In this document: in pieces, positions 34,912 to 45,256 of the stretch | Position numbering within the stretch: position 1 is the first letter of the stretch | Layout: every line of letters starts with the position of its first letter | Source of the DNA: Altererythrobacter sp. KTW20L | GTDB lineage: Bacteria; Pseudomonadota; Alphaproteobacteria; Sphingomonadales; Sphingomonadaceae | NCBI RefSeq assembly: GCF_023501975.1 | Contig: NZ_JAMFLH010000005.1 | Location: forward strand, 124,001-188,000 | Length of the DNA: 64,000 nucleotides | Direction of reading: 5' to 3' | Notes under the pieces: generated by a model | The model's database searches: none | Seen by the model: only the letters and a program-made list of their open reading frames with translations | Told to the model about the DNA's origin: nothing | Program-made: the position numbers and the translations under genes

Positions 34912-35409
34912 TTACATGCCCCGGCCCACGGTAAGCTGCACCGTGTTCACCCCGTCACCACCGGGCGAGGCGCTGGCGCTGAAGGCCAGGCCCTCCGGGC
35001 CGTCGCCGCCGATCAGCCGGGTGCCATTGGTGTTCATCTCTCCATCGATCGTCACGCCCGCCGCTTCGGCCTGCTGGCGATAGAATTCGATCACCTTTTC
35101 CGGCGCATCGGGCGTGGTCAGCACCACCAATACGCCCGAGCCATCGGTGGTGTTCACCGAGGTCGAGGTCACTACCGTGGCACCGGGATAGACCGAGAAG
35201 CCTTGGGGCATCCCTTCAACCGCCTGCGAACCGCTGCGCACTGTCACATGTTCGCCGCCCGGCCCGGTCATGTCGACCGAGACATCCTCGCCCTGGCTGT
35301 CGATATCGTAGGTGACTTCGCCATCCTCGGTCTGGATCGTGCCTTCATCGCCCGAACCGCAGGCCGCCACCAGCAAGGCCACCGCACTCACCCCCAAAAA
35401 CCTGCGCAT
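34912..35409 (-). CDS. predicted lipoprotein of unknown function
   Basis: This 165-residue protein has a lipoprotein signal: MRRFLGVSAVALLVAAC, with the lipobox LVAAC ending at Cys17, so it should be anchored to a membrane by lipid. The mature part is acidic and Gly/Ser/Thr-rich, with a central region FSVYPGATVVTSTSV and a helix KVIEFYRQQAEAAGV. That layout resembles a small alpha/beta domain. I do not recognise a family with a known role. ATG 35409 is preferred because of the signal; nine more codons are open upstream. It precedes ndk with a 134-base gap. Confidence 0.75.
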   Translation of the reverse strand: MRRFLGVSAVALLVAACGSGDEGTIQTEDGEVTYDIDSQGEDVSVDMTGPGGEHVTVRSGSQAVEGMPQGFSVYPGATVVTSTSVNTTDGSGVLVVLTTPDAPEKVIEFYRQQAEAAGVTIDGEMNTNGTRLIGGDGPEGLAFSASASPGGDGVNTVQLTVGRGM

Positions 35410-35460
35410 CGCAAATCCTCCTAATGTCCGTGCCAATGTCCGAGGCTGAAGCTTGCCCGT

Positions 35461-35898
35461 TCAGGCCTTCTGAATCCAGCGCCCGTTTTCCAGCTCGTGG
35501 AATTCGCGGCTCACATCCTCGCGCCCGTCGAACAGCCGCCATGTGGCGCGGGCAGCCGAACGACCCTCCTCATCGAAGAACAGCAGCGCCCGTTCGAAGC
35601 TTTCCGCCTCCTCGCGCCAGAGGCCGTCGGCAAGGGCCACCAGCGTCGCCCCGTTGGCTGCTTCGCACCGGTCCGACAGCAGGATCGGCTGGCGCGCATC
35701 GTGCGGCCCGCCGGAAAAGCCGTGGGCGAGGAATTCGTCGGGGAAGGCCTCCCACAAGGCTGCATCGAGCCGCGCCACTTGCTCCACATCGGCCGAGACC
35801 ACGAGCAGGCGCTGCCCCTGCCCCATGGCCGCGCGGGCGATCAGCGGCAGGACCCGCTCGATCAGCTGGTCGGCGTGGAGATAGAAGCCAAGGCGCAT
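35461..35898 (-). CDS. holC: DNA polymerase III chi subunit
   Basis: This 145-residue protein belongs to the HolC family, the chi subunit of the clamp loader that contacts single-strand-binding protein. The N-terminal FYLHADQLIERVLPLI, RLLVVSAD and LWEAFPDEFLAHG segments are typical. The C-terminal part is shorter than in E. coli. It sits between the DUF2256 gene (coupled within one base of it) and the lipoprotein gene, all on the minus strand. Confidence 0.9.
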   Translation of the reverse strand: MRLGFYLHADQLIERVLPLIARAAMGQGQRLLVVSADVEQVARLDAALWEAFPDEFLAHGFSGGPHDARQPILLSDRCEAANGATLVALADGLWREEAESFERALLFFDEEGRSAARATWRLFDGREDVSREFHELENGRWIQKA

Positions 35899-36066
35899 TC
35901 AGGCCACCGCTCCCAAGGTGCGCTTGTCCTTGCTGCTGCGGCACCGGTCGGAACAGAACCGCACGTTGTCCCAATCCCGCTCCCACTTCTTGCGCCAGCT
36001 GAACGGCAGCCCGCATGACGCGCAGGTCTTGCTGGGCAGGTCCGCCTTCTTGCGCATCCGTGGCAT
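35899..36066 (-). CDS. DUF2256 small zinc-finger-like protein
   Basis: This 55-residue protein is easily missed because of its length. It starts [15 protein letters not shown], and the core [18 protein letters not shown] is followed by VRFCSDRCR, giving a CxxC...CxxxC set expected to bind zinc. This is the DUF2256 family, of unknown function, often found near cryptochrome or redox genes in other bacteria but not here. Its stop is directly adjacent to the holC start and it lies 8 bases after pepA, so the three are probably one transcript. Confidence 0.8.
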   Translation of the reverse strand: MPRMRKKADLPSKTCASCGLPFSWRKKWERDWDNVRFCSDRCRSSKDKRTLGAVA

Positions 36067-36074
36067 GGGCGCGA

Positions 36075-37535
36075 TCAGCCCTCGACAGTATCGCGCACGA
36101 AGGTGTCGATCAGCCGCACGCCATAGCCGGTTGCGCCCTTGTCCCAGGTGGCGCCGGGCTTATCGGCCCAGACCATCCCGGCAATGTCGAGGTGGGCCCA
36201 TTCCACGCCCTCATCGACGTAGCGCTGGAGGAACTGCGCCGCGGTGATGGAGCCTGCCAGCCGCGGGCCGACGTTCTTCATGTCGGCAATCGGGCTGTCG
36301 ATCAGCTTGTCGTATTCGGGGGCAAGCGGGAAGCGCCACAGCTTGTCCCCGCTCGCCTTGCCGGCGGCCGCCAGCCTGTCGGCCAGGGCATCGGAATTGG
36401 AGAACAGCCCCCCGTGCTCCACGCCAAGCGCAATCATCATCGCGCCGGTCAGGGTGGCCAGATCGACCATGGTTTTCGGCGAAAACTCCTTCTGCGCCCA
36501 AGTCATCGCGTCGCACAGCACTAGGCGTCCTTCGGCATCGGTGTTGATTACTTCGACCGTCTGGCCCGACATGGTGGTGACCACGTCGCCCGGACGTTGG
36601 GCATTGCCATCGGGCATGTTCTCGACGAGGCCGCAGACGCCGATCACATTGGCCTTGGCCTTGCGCCCAGCCAGCGCCAGCATGGCCCCTGCCACCGCGC
36701 CTGCGCCGCCCATGTCCCACTTCATGTCTTCCATGCCCGCGGCAGGCTTGATCGAGATGCCGCCGGTGTCGAAAGTCACGCCCTTGCCGACAAAGACCAC
36801 CGGCTTGGCACCCGCTTTTCCGCCCTGCCACTTGATGACCAGCATCTTGGGAGCCCGGGCCGAGCCCTGCGCCACGCCGAGCAGCGCGCCCATGCCAAGC
36901 TGGCGCATCTCGTCCTCGTCCAGCACGGAAATCTCCACACCGCTTCCGGCAAAGCGCGCCTGGCACCGTTCGACGAAGCTTTGCGGATAGATCACGTTGG
37001 CGGGTTCAGCCACCAGCTCGCGGGTGAATTCAACGCCGGTGGCGACGGCCGCTTCGGCCTGCCACTCAGCTTCGGTTCCTTCGGGCGCACCGACCACGAC
37101 CACTTCGCCGAGGGACTTCTTTTGCTCTTCCTTCAGCTTGGTGCGATAGGCATCCCAGCGCCACGAGCGCAGCCTGAGGCCGAGCAGTACGGCGGCAACT
37201 TCGCGCGGGCTGGCCTTGCTGCTCGTCAGGTCAAGCGCCAGCACGGTTTCTCCCGAGGTGAGGTAGCGCGCGGCCAGCGCTGCGCCGGCCTTCTCGAAAT
37301 TGGTCACCCGGCTTGACCCGTTGTCCTTGCCCGCGCCCGCGAGCGCCAGCCGCACCACCGTGCCGCCGCTTTCGACAAAGCCTTCGAACAGTTGTCCGGC
37401 CTTGCCTGAAAAGCGTGAGGCTTCGGCCCCTTGCAGCATGGCCACCGGCAGGTCGGCGGGCAGCTTGTCCGTTTCGACAAGGCGGGCGACGAGGCGGGGC
37501 GAGGACGGCAGGGCCTGGGCGAAAGTAACTTTCAT
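36075..37535 (-). CDS. pepA: leucyl aminopeptidase (M17)
   Basis: This 486-residue cytosolic metallo-aminopeptidase has a variable N-terminal domain followed by the M17 catalytic domain. [16 protein letters not shown] carries a metal Asp and Lys, [12 protein letters not shown] the second metal Asp, and NTDAEGRL is the hallmark motif. ATG 37535 (MKVTFAQA) gives the normal N-terminus; 10 upstream codons are not conserved-looking. It is the first gene of a minus-strand run pepA-DUF2256-holC. Confidence 0.96.
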   Translation of the reverse strand: MKVTFAQALPSSPRLVARLVETDKLPADLPVAMLQGAEASRFSGKAGQLFEGFVESGGTVVRLALAGAGKDNGSSRVTNFEKAGAALAARYLTSGETVLALDLTSSKASPREVAAVLLGLRLRSWRWDAYRTKLKEEQKKSLGEVVVVGAPEGTEAEWQAEAAVATGVEFTRELVAEPANVIYPQSFVERCQARFAGSGVEISVLDEDEMRQLGMGALLGVAQGSARAPKMLVIKWQGGKAGAKPVVFVGKGVTFDTGGISIKPAAGMEDMKWDMGGAGAVAGAMLALAGRKAKANVIGVCGLVENMPDGNAQRPGDVVTTMSGQTVEVINTDAEGRLVLCDAMTWAQKEFSPKTMVDLATLTGAMMIALGVEHGGLFSNSDALADRLAAAGKASGDKLWRFPLAPEYDKLIDSPIADMKNVGPRLAGSITAAQFLQRYVDEGVEWAHLDIAGMVWADKPGATWDKGATGYGVRLIDTFVRDTVEG

Positions 37536-37720
37536 GATTTCTCCGGTGATCCGAAACGGGGACACGGCGATCCGATCTGGCGGCCGCGAATGCTGCCGTT
37601 GCAGTTAAGCGCGGGCGGTGCGATAGGCAACCCATGCTCCCTGCCCTGCCGTCATCGCCACAAGTCCGGGATCTGGCCGGAGAAACGGCGCCGGATCATG
37701 TGCGCGCCCGATCGCATTCC

Positions 37721-40054
37721 ATGCGGCTGGGAGCTCTACTCGGCGCCACTGCGCTGGCCTGTTTGGCCTTGCCCGCGATGGCGCAGGTTTCCTCACCGAC
37801 GGACGAACCTGCTGCCGAGATCGAGCCAGAAAGCGCCATGACCGAGCCGGGCTTCCGCATACGGCCTGATCCGACAGAACCCGCACCGGTGCCCGCAGAG
37901 ACGCCAGCAGAGTCGGAAGGCCCTGCCGATGACCCGGCTGCAACCGAAGGCCGCCGCATCGCCTTTGAAGCTGGCGAACTCGATTACGACAGCAATGCCG
38001 ATGTGGTGACCGCATCGGGCGATGTGCTGGCGCGATCGGGCGACGAATCGGTACGCGCCGACCGCATCGTATGGAACCGCACCACCGGCCAGATCGTGGC
38101 CGAGGGCAATGTCCGCCTGGTCGATGGCGACGGGAACCAGTTGTTCACCGAACAGCTCGAACTGACCGACGAGTTGAAGGCCGGGGCCATGAGCAACCTG
38201 CTCCTCGCCTTCCGCCAGGGCGGCCGGCTGGCCGCCGACATGGCCGAGCGTGACGAGGCCGGCAACGTGGTGCTCGACCGGGCTGCCTATTCATCCTGCG
38301 CCGTGGTCGATGCCGAAGGCTGCCCCAAGGATCCAAGCTGGCGGATCACCGCGCGGCGCGTGGTCTATGATGCCGAAACCCAGCTTATCCGTTTCCAGGG
38401 CGCGCACCTTGAACTGTTCGGCACGCGCGTCCTGCCGCTGCCGGGCATGATGCTCAGCGCAGATGGGCGGGCGATGTCGGGCTTCCTCATCCCCGATCTG
38501 GGCATAACCGCGTCCAACGGGCTGGAAATCAGCAGCAGCTATTACTGGCGCATCCAGGAAAACCGCGACCTGACACTGACCGGTTTTGTCTACAGCTCGG
38601 CCACGCCGATGCTCCAGGCCCAGTACCGCCAGTTGAACGATGACGGCGCTTTCCAGGTGACGGGCTATGGTACCTACAGCCGCCGCATCCCGCTCAACAC
38701 CAATGTGCCGACGCCAGAAAGCTCGCTGCGCGGCTATATCTTCGCCAATGGCCGCTACCAGCTTGACCCCAACTGGAGCGTGACCGGATCGCTGCGGGCA
38801 GCGAGTGACCGCACTTTCATCCGCCGCTACGATATCAGCCGCGAGGACCGGCTGCGTTCCACCGTTAATGTCGAGCGGATAGATCCGGACAGCTACCTGT
38901 CGATTTCCGGCTGGGCCACCCAGGCGCTGCTGGTGCCGGTGGGTCAGGGACAGGTTCCGGTGGCCCTGCCGCTGCTCGACTATCGCCGCCGCCTCACCGA
39001 TCCGATCGCCGGCGGGCGGGTGGACCTACAGTTCAACACCCTGGCCATCACCCGGACCGAAGGGCAGGATACCCAGCGCGTCTTTGCCCGCGCCCAGTGG
39101 GACCTGAGGCGCATCACCCGGATGGGGCAGGAAGTGACGCTGACCGGCATGGTGCGCGGCGATGTCTATCACTCCAACCAGAACTTGCTGACCCTGACGC
39201 CCAGCTACCGCGGCGAGAACGGCTGGCAGACGCGCGGCGTGGCCGTGGCGGCGGTGGATGTGAAATGGCCGTTCATCGGCGAATTCATGGGCGGATCGCA
39301 GATCTTAACACCGCGCATGCAGGTCGTGGCCACGCCCGATGTGCGCAACCTGGCCATTCCCAACGAGGACGCCCGCGCGATCGACCTGGAGGATTCCAAC
39401 CTCTTCGCGCTCAATCGCTTCCCGGGGTATGACCGGGTGGAGGACGGCGTCCGCCTGACCTATGGGCTCGACTGGGAAGCAAGCTTTCCCGGCTGGCGGC
39501 TGGAAACTACCATCGGCCAGTCCTACCGCCTGAATGACAAGCCGACGCTGTTTCCCGATGGCACCGGCCTCAACGAACAATGGTCCGACTTTGTCGGGCG
39601 GACCACGGTGCGCTACCGCGATTTCGTCAAGTTCACGCACCGGTTCCGGCTCGACAAGGACAACCTTGCCGTGCGCCGCAACGAGATCGATGCGACGCTG
39701 GGAAATGACCAGACCTACATCGAAGTCGGTTACCTGCGGCTCGACCGCAATATCGACCTCGACTTCGAAGACCTGCAGGACCGCGAGGAGCTGCGCGCCG
39801 CAGGGCGGATCGCCTTTGCCCGCTACTGGTCGATTTTCGGATCGGCCGTGGTCAACATGACCAACCGCGAGGAAGACCCGACTTTCCAGGCCAACGGTTT
39901 CGAGCCGCTGCGCACCCGCCTTGGCATCGCCTATGCCGATGATTGCCTGGAACTGGGCTTTACCTGGCGGCGCGACTATATCGAGCTGGCCGATGCCCGC
40001 AGCGGTAACTCCTTCCGCCTGCATTTCGCCCTGCGCAACATCGGCTTCCGGTGA
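37721..40054 (+). CDS. lptD: LPS-assembly protein LptD
   Basis: This 777-residue outer-membrane protein inserts lipopolysaccharide into the outer leaflet together with LptE. After a signal peptide (MRLGALLGATALACLALPAMAQ, given here as MRLGALLGATALACL then ALPAMAQ) and an acidic Pro-rich linker, an OstA/LptA-like periplasmic domain follows (about residues 85-220, with SGDVLARSGDESVRADRI). The large C-terminal barrel ends in Phe-Arg (NIGFR). I chose ATG 37721 for the signal peptide over an in-frame start at 37634. It heads the classic order lptD-surA-pdxA-rsmA. Confidence 0.93.
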   Translation: MRLGALLGATALACLALPAMAQVSSPTDEPAAEIEPESAMTEPGFRIRPDPTEPAPVPAETPAESEGPADDPAATEGRRIAFEAGELDYDSNADVVTASGDVLARSGDESVRADRIVWNRTTGQIVAEGNVRLVDGDGNQLFTEQLELTDELKAGAMSNLLLAFRQGGRLAADMAERDEAGNVVLDRAAYSSCAVVDAEGCPKDPSWRITARRVVYDAETQLIRFQGAHLELFGTRVLPLPGMMLSADGRAMSGFLIPDLGITASNGLEISSSYYWRIQENRDLTLTGFVYSSATPMLQAQYRQLNDDGAFQVTGYGTYSRRIPLNTNVPTPESSLRGYIFANGRYQLDPNWSVTGSLRAASDRTFIRRYDISREDRLRSTVNVERIDPDSYLSISGWATQALLVPVGQGQVPVALPLLDYRRRLTDPIAGGRVDLQFNTLAITRTEGQDTQRVFARAQWDLRRITRMGQEVTLTGMVRGDVYHSNQNLLTLTPSYRGENGWQTRGVAVAAVDVKWPFIGEFMGGSQILTPRMQVVATPDVRNLAIPNEDARAIDLEDSNLFALNRFPGYDRVEDGVRLTYGLDWEASFPGWRLETTIGQSYRLNDKPTLFPDGTGLNEQWSDFVGRTTVRYRDFVKFTHRFRLDKDNLAVRRNEIDATLGNDQTYIEVGYLRLDRNIDLDFEDLQDREELRAAGRIAFARYWSIFGSAVVNMTNREEDPTFQANGFEPLRTRLGIAYADDCLELGFTWRRDYIELADARSGNSFRLHFALRNIGFR

Positions 40055-40225
40055 TAGGCCGGACGGGTACTTGGCGGCTGGATTGGCAGCAGGCGACAAA
40101 GCGGCTATCAGCCGCCGTTCCAGCACGGCAACTCAGCTTGGGTTAAGCCTTGGCTTGGCATTTGGCCCGGAGTTGCTTTGGGCAGAACGGCGCAATATCG
40201 CGCCATCGACAGGATTGAGAACGAC

Positions 40226-41566
40226 GTGAACCGTTTCGGCAAGACGATACGATTGGCCTCCACCGCTGCCACGCTGGCCGTGCTCGGCCTGGTTGGGGCC
40301 TCTGTGGCGCAGGCGCAGGAAGACGGGTTCCAGCTTCCCGGCGATATCAACTTCCTCGGCCAGGCCGATCCCAACGTCCGGCGCGCCACTGCGCGGGTCA
40401 ACGGGAATATCATCACCGGGACCGACGTGGATCACCGCGTGGCGCTTATCGCGGCATCCAACAACATGGAGATCCCGGCCGAAGAAATGAGCCGGCTGCG
40501 CCTGCAGGTGCTGCGCAACCTGATCGACGAGACGCTGCAGGTGCAGGAAGCCGCCTCGCTCGACATGGAAATCACCGCCGAAGAGGTGGACCAGGCCTAT
40601 ACCCGGTTCGCGGTCGAGCAATTCAATCTCAGCCCCGAGGACATGGACGCCTATCTCGCTTCGATCGGTTCGTCGGCGCGCACGGTCAAGCGGCAGATCC
40701 AGGGCGAACTGGCGTGGGACCGGCTGCTGCGCCGGAACATCGCCCCCTTCGTCAATGTCTCGAGCGAGGAAGTGAACGAGATCGTTGACCGCATGAATGC
40801 GGCCCGCGGGCAGTTTGAATACCGCATCGGTGAAATCTACATGGCGGCCACCCCCGCCACGCGCGATGCAGTGCTGTCCAATGCCAACCAGATCGTGGCC
40901 CAGTTGCGCCAGGGCGGTTCGTTCGCCGCCTATGCCCGGCAGTTTTCGCAGGCTTCGACTGCCGTCGTTGGCGGGGATCTTGGCTGGATCCGCATCGAGC
41001 AGTTGCAAAACCCGGTGCTCGAAGCCGCGGCGCGCGACCTTGCCCCCGGGCAACTGGCCGGTCCGCTGGAGATACCCGGCGGCTATTCGCTGCTGTTGCT
41101 GATTGACCGCCGCCAGATCGGCATGGCCGATCCGCGCGACGCGGTGCTCAGCCTCAAGCAGATTTCGCTGGATTTCCCCCCCGGCATACCTGAATCCGAG
41201 TTCCAGTTGCGCGCCGAACAATTCGCCGCCGCTGTGGCCGAAATCAACGGCTGCGGCGATGCCGATGCCCGGGCGGCCGCGATGGGAGCCGAGGTCATCG
41301 CCAATGACGAGCTTGCCGTCCGCGCCCTGCCCGACGCGCTGCAGCCCATCATGCTCGAACTCAACGTGGGCGAGGCAACCCCGCCGTTCGGTGACGTGCA
41401 GCAGGGTGTGCGCGTGCTGATGCTTTGCGGTCGCGATGACCCATCGCAGACGTCGGGGCCTGAGTTCGACGAGCTTATGAACAACCTAGAAAACGATCGG
41501 ATCAACCGCCGGGCCCAGCGCTACCTGCGCGACCTGCGCCGCGATGCGGTGATCGATTACAACTGA
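40226..41566 (+). CDS. surA: SurA-type periplasmic chaperone / peptidyl-prolyl isomerase
   Basis: This 446-residue protein helps outer-membrane proteins such as LptD fold in the periplasm. After the signal peptide (ending VAQAQ), a SurA N-terminal chaperone domain is seen (about residues 55-190, with RVNGNIITGTDVDHRVALI). A single parvulin domain then follows around GGSFAAYARQFSQAS, GGDLGWI and APGQLAGPLE. E. coli SurA has two parvulin domains; one is common in alphaproteobacteria. GTG 40226 was chosen because it gives a normal signal peptide. It is between lptD and pdxA as expected. Confidence 0.92.
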   Translation: MNRFGKTIRLASTAATLAVLGLVGASVAQAQEDGFQLPGDINFLGQADPNVRRATARVNGNIITGTDVDHRVALIAASNNMEIPAEEMSRLRLQVLRNLIDETLQVQEAASLDMEITAEEVDQAYTRFAVEQFNLSPEDMDAYLASIGSSARTVKRQIQGELAWDRLLRRNIAPFVNVSSEEVNEIVDRMNAARGQFEYRIGEIYMAATPATRDAVLSNANQIVAQLRQGGSFAAYARQFSQASTAVVGGDLGWIRIEQLQNPVLEAAARDLAPGQLAGPLEIPGGYSLLLLIDRRQIGMADPRDAVLSLKQISLDFPPGIPESEFQLRAEQFAAAVAEINGCGDADARAAAMGAEVIANDELAVRALPDALQPIMLELNVGEATPPFGDVQQGVRVLMLCGRDDPSQTSGPEFDELMNNLENDRINRRAQRYLRDLRRDAVIDYN

Positions 41567-41606
41567 CCGGGTGGTGCCGACGCCGCCCGCCCCCGCTCAC
41601 CTTGAA

Positions 41607-42608
41607 ATGGCGCCTCTCGTCCTGTCGCTGGGTGATCCGGCGGGGGTCGGTCCGGAACTGATCGCTGCCGCATGGGCCGCGCGGGCAGAATTGGACCTGC
41701 CGGCTTTCGTTGTGGCAGGCGGAGCCGATGTGTTGCGCGCCGCTGCTGCAACTCGCGGCGTGGACCTGCCGGTGGCCGTGATGGACGATCCGGCTTCGGC
41801 TGCCGCGCTGTTCCCCACGTCCCTTCCCGTCCTCACCACGGTCGGAGATGGCCCATACCGCCCCGGCGAACCGGGCGTGGAGGGCGCGAGGCTTGCGCTG
41901 CACTCGCTCGAACAGGCCACCGCCCTGGCCCTGTCGGGCGCGGCGAGTGGCCTTGTCACCGCGCCGGTTTCCAAGTCCGAACTGGCGCGTGTCGGCTTCA
42001 CTTTCCCCGGCCAGACCGAATTCCTCGCCCATGCCTGCGGCATCGCCGAAGAAGACGCGGTGATGATGCTGGCGGGGCCCAGCCTGCGCACCGTGCCGTT
42101 GACGGTCCACGTGCCACTGGCCGAGGTGTCACGGCTGGTCACTATCGACCTGATCCTGCGCCGCTGCCGCGTGATCGCCGCAGCCATGACGCGCGATTTC
42201 GGCATGGCCCACCCGCACCTCGCGCTGGCCGGGCTCAACCCCCATGCCGGAGAAAAGGGCCGCATGGGCGACGAGGAGCAGGCGGTGATCGCGCCCGCCA
42301 TCGCGCAGTTGCAGGCCGAAGGCATCAATGCGAGCGGACCCCACCCCGCCGACACCCTGTTCGCCCCGCACAAGCGCGACACCTATGATGTCGCCGTGGC
42401 GATGTACCATGACCAGGCGCTGGTGCCATTGAAGACGCTCGATTTCGACGAGGGCGTGAACATGACGTTGGGCCTGCCGATCGTGCGCACTTCGCCCGAT
42501 CATGGCACGGCCTTCGACATTGCCGGCAAGGGTGTGGCGCGGGTCAATTCGCTGGTCGCGGCGATTCGCATGGCCGCCAGTGCCGCCGCGCATCGAGCCG
42601 CTGCATGA
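41607..42608 (+). CDS. pdxA: 4-hydroxythreonine-4-phosphate dehydrogenase
   Basis: This 333-residue enzyme oxidises 4-phosphohydroxy-L-threonine in vitamin B6 synthesis. [18 protein letters not shown] is at the N-terminus, and metal ligands are in [13 protein letters not shown] and [16 protein letters not shown] favour ATG 41607; GTG 41571 would add 12 residues. Its stop overlaps the rsmA start by four bases (ATGA), so it is coupled to rsmA. Confidence 0.95.
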   Translation: MAPLVLSLGDPAGVGPELIAAAWAARAELDLPAFVVAGGADVLRAAAATRGVDLPVAVMDDPASAAALFPTSLPVLTTVGDGPYRPGEPGVEGARLALHSLEQATALALSGAASGLVTAPVSKSELARVGFTFPGQTEFLAHACGIAEEDAVMMLAGPSLRTVPLTVHVPLAEVSRLVTIDLILRRCRVIAAAMTRDFGMAHPHLALAGLNPHAGEKGRMGDEEQAVIAPAIAQLQAEGINASGPHPADTLFAPHKRDTYDVAVAMYHDQALVPLKTLDFDEGVNMTLGLPIVRTSPDHGTAFDIAGKGVARVNSLVAAIRMAASAAAHRAAA

Positions 42609-43426
42609 CCCTCCCGCCCTTGCGCGAAGTCATCGCACGGCACGGTCTCAGCGCATCCAAAGCCTTGGGCCAGAACTTCCTGTTCGACGAGCACCTGCTG
42701 GACCGTATCGCCCGCGTTCCGGGTGACCTTGCCGGCCAGCGCGTGCTCGAAGTGGGCCCCGGCCCCGGCGGCCTTACGCGCGCCCTGCTGAGGGCCGGTG
42801 CCGAAGTGACCGCCATCGAAATGGACCGCCGCTGCCTGCCAGCCCTGGCCGAACTGGGCGAGGCATTCCCCGGGAAGCTGACCGTGGTCGAAGGCGACGC
42901 GCTGAAGATCGATCACGGCACCCTGATGCAGGGGGAGCCCTTCGCCGTGGTCGCCAACCTGCCCTATAACGTGGGCACTGCGCTGCTGGTCCGCTGGCTC
43001 GAAAGCCCGCAATGGCCGCCGCAATGGACCTCGTTGACACTGATGTTCCAGTTGGAGGTGGCGCAGCGGATCGTGGCCGAACCGGATACATCGTCCTTCG
43101 GGCGGCTCGCGGTGCTGGCCCAGTGGCGCACTTCGGCCAAGCTGGCGATGAAAGTCCACCGTAGCGCCTTCACGCCCCCGCCCAAGGTTATGAGTGCGGT
43201 GGTCCATGTCACGCCGGACGAGGCGCCCGAAGGCGTGCGCGCCGCGAAGTTGTCGCAAGTGACCGAGGCCGCTTTCGGCCAGCGGCGCAAAATGTTGCGG
43301 CAAAGCCTGAAGGGCCTGCCCGGCGCGGTCGAGGCGGCAGAAGCGCTGGGTATCGACACCGCCCGCCGCGCCGAAACCCTGTCGGTCGATGAATTTGTGG
43401 CGCTGGCCCGCTGCCTCTCGGCCTAG
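42605..43426 (+). CDS. rsmA: 16S rRNA dimethyladenosine transferase
   Basis: This 273-residue enzyme (KsgA) dimethylates two adenosines near the 3' end of 16S rRNA using [37 protein letters not shown] (the SAM loop) and [10 protein letters not shown] (the NLPY catalytic motif) are all present. It is the last gene of lptD-surA-pdxA-rsmA. The gene after it converges, with 6 bases between stops. Confidence 0.97.
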   Translation: MTLPPLREVIARHGLSASKALGQNFLFDEHLLDRIARVPGDLAGQRVLEVGPGPGGLTRALLRAGAEVTAIEMDRRCLPALAELGEAFPGKLTVVEGDALKIDHGTLMQGEPFAVVANLPYNVGTALLVRWLESPQWPPQWTSLTLMFQLEVAQRIVAEPDTSSFGRLAVLAQWRTSAKLAMKVHRSAFTPPPKVMSAVVHVTPDEAPEGVRAAKLSQVTEAAFGQRRKMLRQSLKGLPGAVEAAEALGIDTARRAETLSVDEFVALARCLSA

Positions 43427-43432
43427 TGCACC

Positions 43433-43924
43433 CTATTTCTGCGCCAGCATGGCCGCGCGCATCGGATCGAAGCCGCTCGAGACCAGCTCGGTCAGGATGA
43501 AGCCAGCACCCATCAGCGCCGCCAGCACCATGGCAAACTGGCCGATCCGCGCCAGGGCCTGGGGTGTTGCAGCGAGGGCCGCCCAGTGATTTGTCGTGCG
43601 CCTCGCCCTTGCCGGGGAAACCGCCAGCGCCACCGCGCCAGCCCCGCCTTCCAGCATCGCGGCCACACTCACCCGTTCGCGCAAGGACAGCCCGAACCGC
43701 CGCTCCCCCGACCACTTGACCAGTGCGGTCAGGCGATTGGGGCCGATGATCAGTTCGACAAACTCGCCACGTCCGGGCGGGCAGGCCGTGGTCATCAGCA
43801 GGCCGCGGGTCGAAACGTCGATGATGCAGACATCGCGCTCACCCGCCGAATCGCGCAGGCGCGCGCGCACCATGGCCCGCACGCGCGGCTCGACTCTCGG
43901 CTTGTCGGCTATGGCCAGGCCCAT
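43433..43924 (-). CDS. PilZ-domain protein with C-terminal membrane helix
   Basis: This 163-residue protein has a PilZ domain (about residues 8-90), with RVEPRVRAMVRARL as the N-terminal RxxxR-type region and IIDVSTRGLLM as the DxSxxG-type motif that binds cyclic-di-GMP. Near the C-terminus one hydrophobic helix (IGQFAMVLAALMGAGFILTE) suggests membrane anchoring. It is probably a cyclic-di-GMP effector; the GGDEF-EAL gene at 20904-23258 could supply the signal. The output is unknown. Confidence 0.82.
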   Translation of the reverse strand: MGLAIADKPRVEPRVRAMVRARLRDSAGERDVCIIDVSTRGLLMTTACPPGRGEFVELIIGPNRLTALVKWSGERRFGLSLRERVSVAAMLEGGAGAVALAVSPARARRTTNHWAALAATPQALARIGQFAMVLAALMGAGFILTELVSSGFDPMRAAMLAQK

Positions 43925-44044
43925 GTAGTAGCTCCCCTGTAGGCAATGTAGGGCGACAGCCTTAGCCAGGGGTTAAGGCGGGCCGGGGGCGGGGAATTGC
44001 CGGGGAATTGACACCATGCAGCAAGTCCCTAAACCCGGTTGCGG

Positions 44045-45256
44045 ATGAAACAACTGTCGCCTTTTGAGCAACAACTGGTCCGCGCCGTCGATCAGTCCGC
44101 CATGCTCGACCGCACGCTGCATTGGGCGGCGATCAACAGCGGCACCGGCAACCTGGCGGGACTGGACGCGGTGGCGGGGGCGCTGGCCGAGGCATTTGCC
44201 GTGCTTCCGGGCGAGCTGTCGCTGGTGGAGCCTGCGCCGGTGGTCACGGTCGATGCCGCGGGCAACGAACACGCGCAGCAGCATGGTCGCCACCTGGTCC
44301 TGCGCGTGAGGCCCGAAGCGCCCCGGCGTGTGCTGCTGACCGGGCACATGGACACGGTTTTCCCGGTGGACGATCCGTTCCAGTCGATCGCCTGGCTCGA
44401 TGATGACACAATCAACGGTCCCGGTACGGCGGACATGAAGGGCGGCTTGTCGGTCATGCTGGAAGCCTTGAAGGCCTTGGAAACCTCGCCCGCTGCCGCC
44501 AGCCTTGGCTATGACGTGATGGTTAATTCTGACGAGGAGACCGGCTCGCTGTCTTCCGCCGCGCTGATCGCGGAGCTGGCGCAAGGCAAGTTCGCTGCGC
44601 TGACCTACGAACCTTCGGCCCTGCCCGATGGCACGCTGGCCCATGCTCGCGGCGGCAGCGGAAACTATGCCGTCATTTTCCGCGGCCGCTCGGCCCATGC
44701 CGGGCGCAACCCGCAGGACGGGCGCAACGCCCTGGTAGCCGCCGCCGATTGCGCGGTCCGCCTCAAGCTCATGAGCCACGATGACCTGCCGATAAATCCC
44801 GCGAAGATCGATGGCGGATCGGCCAACAACGTAGTGCCCGACCTTGCCGTGCTGCGCTTCAACATCCGTCCCTGCACTGCGCAGGCGGCAGATGACTTTG
44901 CATCCGATTTCCACGATTTGCTGCAACTTCTGGAGAAGTTGCACGAGGTTTCCATCCACAGCCACGGCGGCGTGACCCGCCCGCCCAAGCCGGTCGATGC
45001 CCGCGCGCAAAAGCTGTTCGACCTTGTGCGCGACAGCGGCGCGGCGCTGGGGCAGACGATCGGCTGGCAGCCATCGGGCGGCGTCTGCGATGGCAACAAC
45101 ATCGCGGCCTGCGGCATTCCCGTGGTCGATACGATGGGCGTGCGCGGGGGCTCGATCCATTCGCCCAACGAGTTCATGATCGTGCCTTCGCTGGCAGAGC
45201 GGGCGGCGCTGAGCGCATTGGTCTTGAGCCGCCTGGCAAGGGGGGCCGACCTATGA
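44045..45256 (+). CDS. M20 family metallohydrolase in the arginine-succinyl pathway operon
   Basis: This 403-residue M20 peptidase/deacylase has the di-metal motifs LTGHMDTVFP, INGPGTADMKGG and NSDEETGS, and a dimerisation domain around residues 180-290. The C-terminal His/Asn region is GGVCDGNNIA. It overlaps astA by four bases (ATGA), and astB follows, so it belongs to the arginine succinyltransferase operon. No astE-type gene is present here. It may therefore be the succinylglutamate desuccinylase of this organism, or act on another acylated amino acid. That is an inference from position, not from a conserved substrate motif. Confidence 0.85.
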   Translation: MKQLSPFEQQLVRAVDQSAMLDRTLHWAAINSGTGNLAGLDAVAGALAEAFAVLPGELSLVEPAPVVTVDAAGNEHAQQHGRHLVLRVRPEAPRRVLLTGHMDTVFPVDDPFQSIAWLDDDTINGPGTADMKGGLSVMLEALKALETSPAAASLGYDVMVNSDEETGSLSSAALIAELAQGKFAALTYEPSALPDGTLAHARGGSGNYAVIFRGRSAHAGRNPQDGRNALVAAADCAVRLKLMSHDDLPINPAKIDGGSANNVVPDLAVLRFNIRPCTAQAADDFASDFHDLLQLLEKLHEVSIHSHGGVTRPPKPVDARAQKLFDLVRDSGAALGQTIGWQPSGGVCDGNNIAACGIPVVDTMGVRGGSIHSPNEFMIVPSLAERAALSALVLSRLARGADL

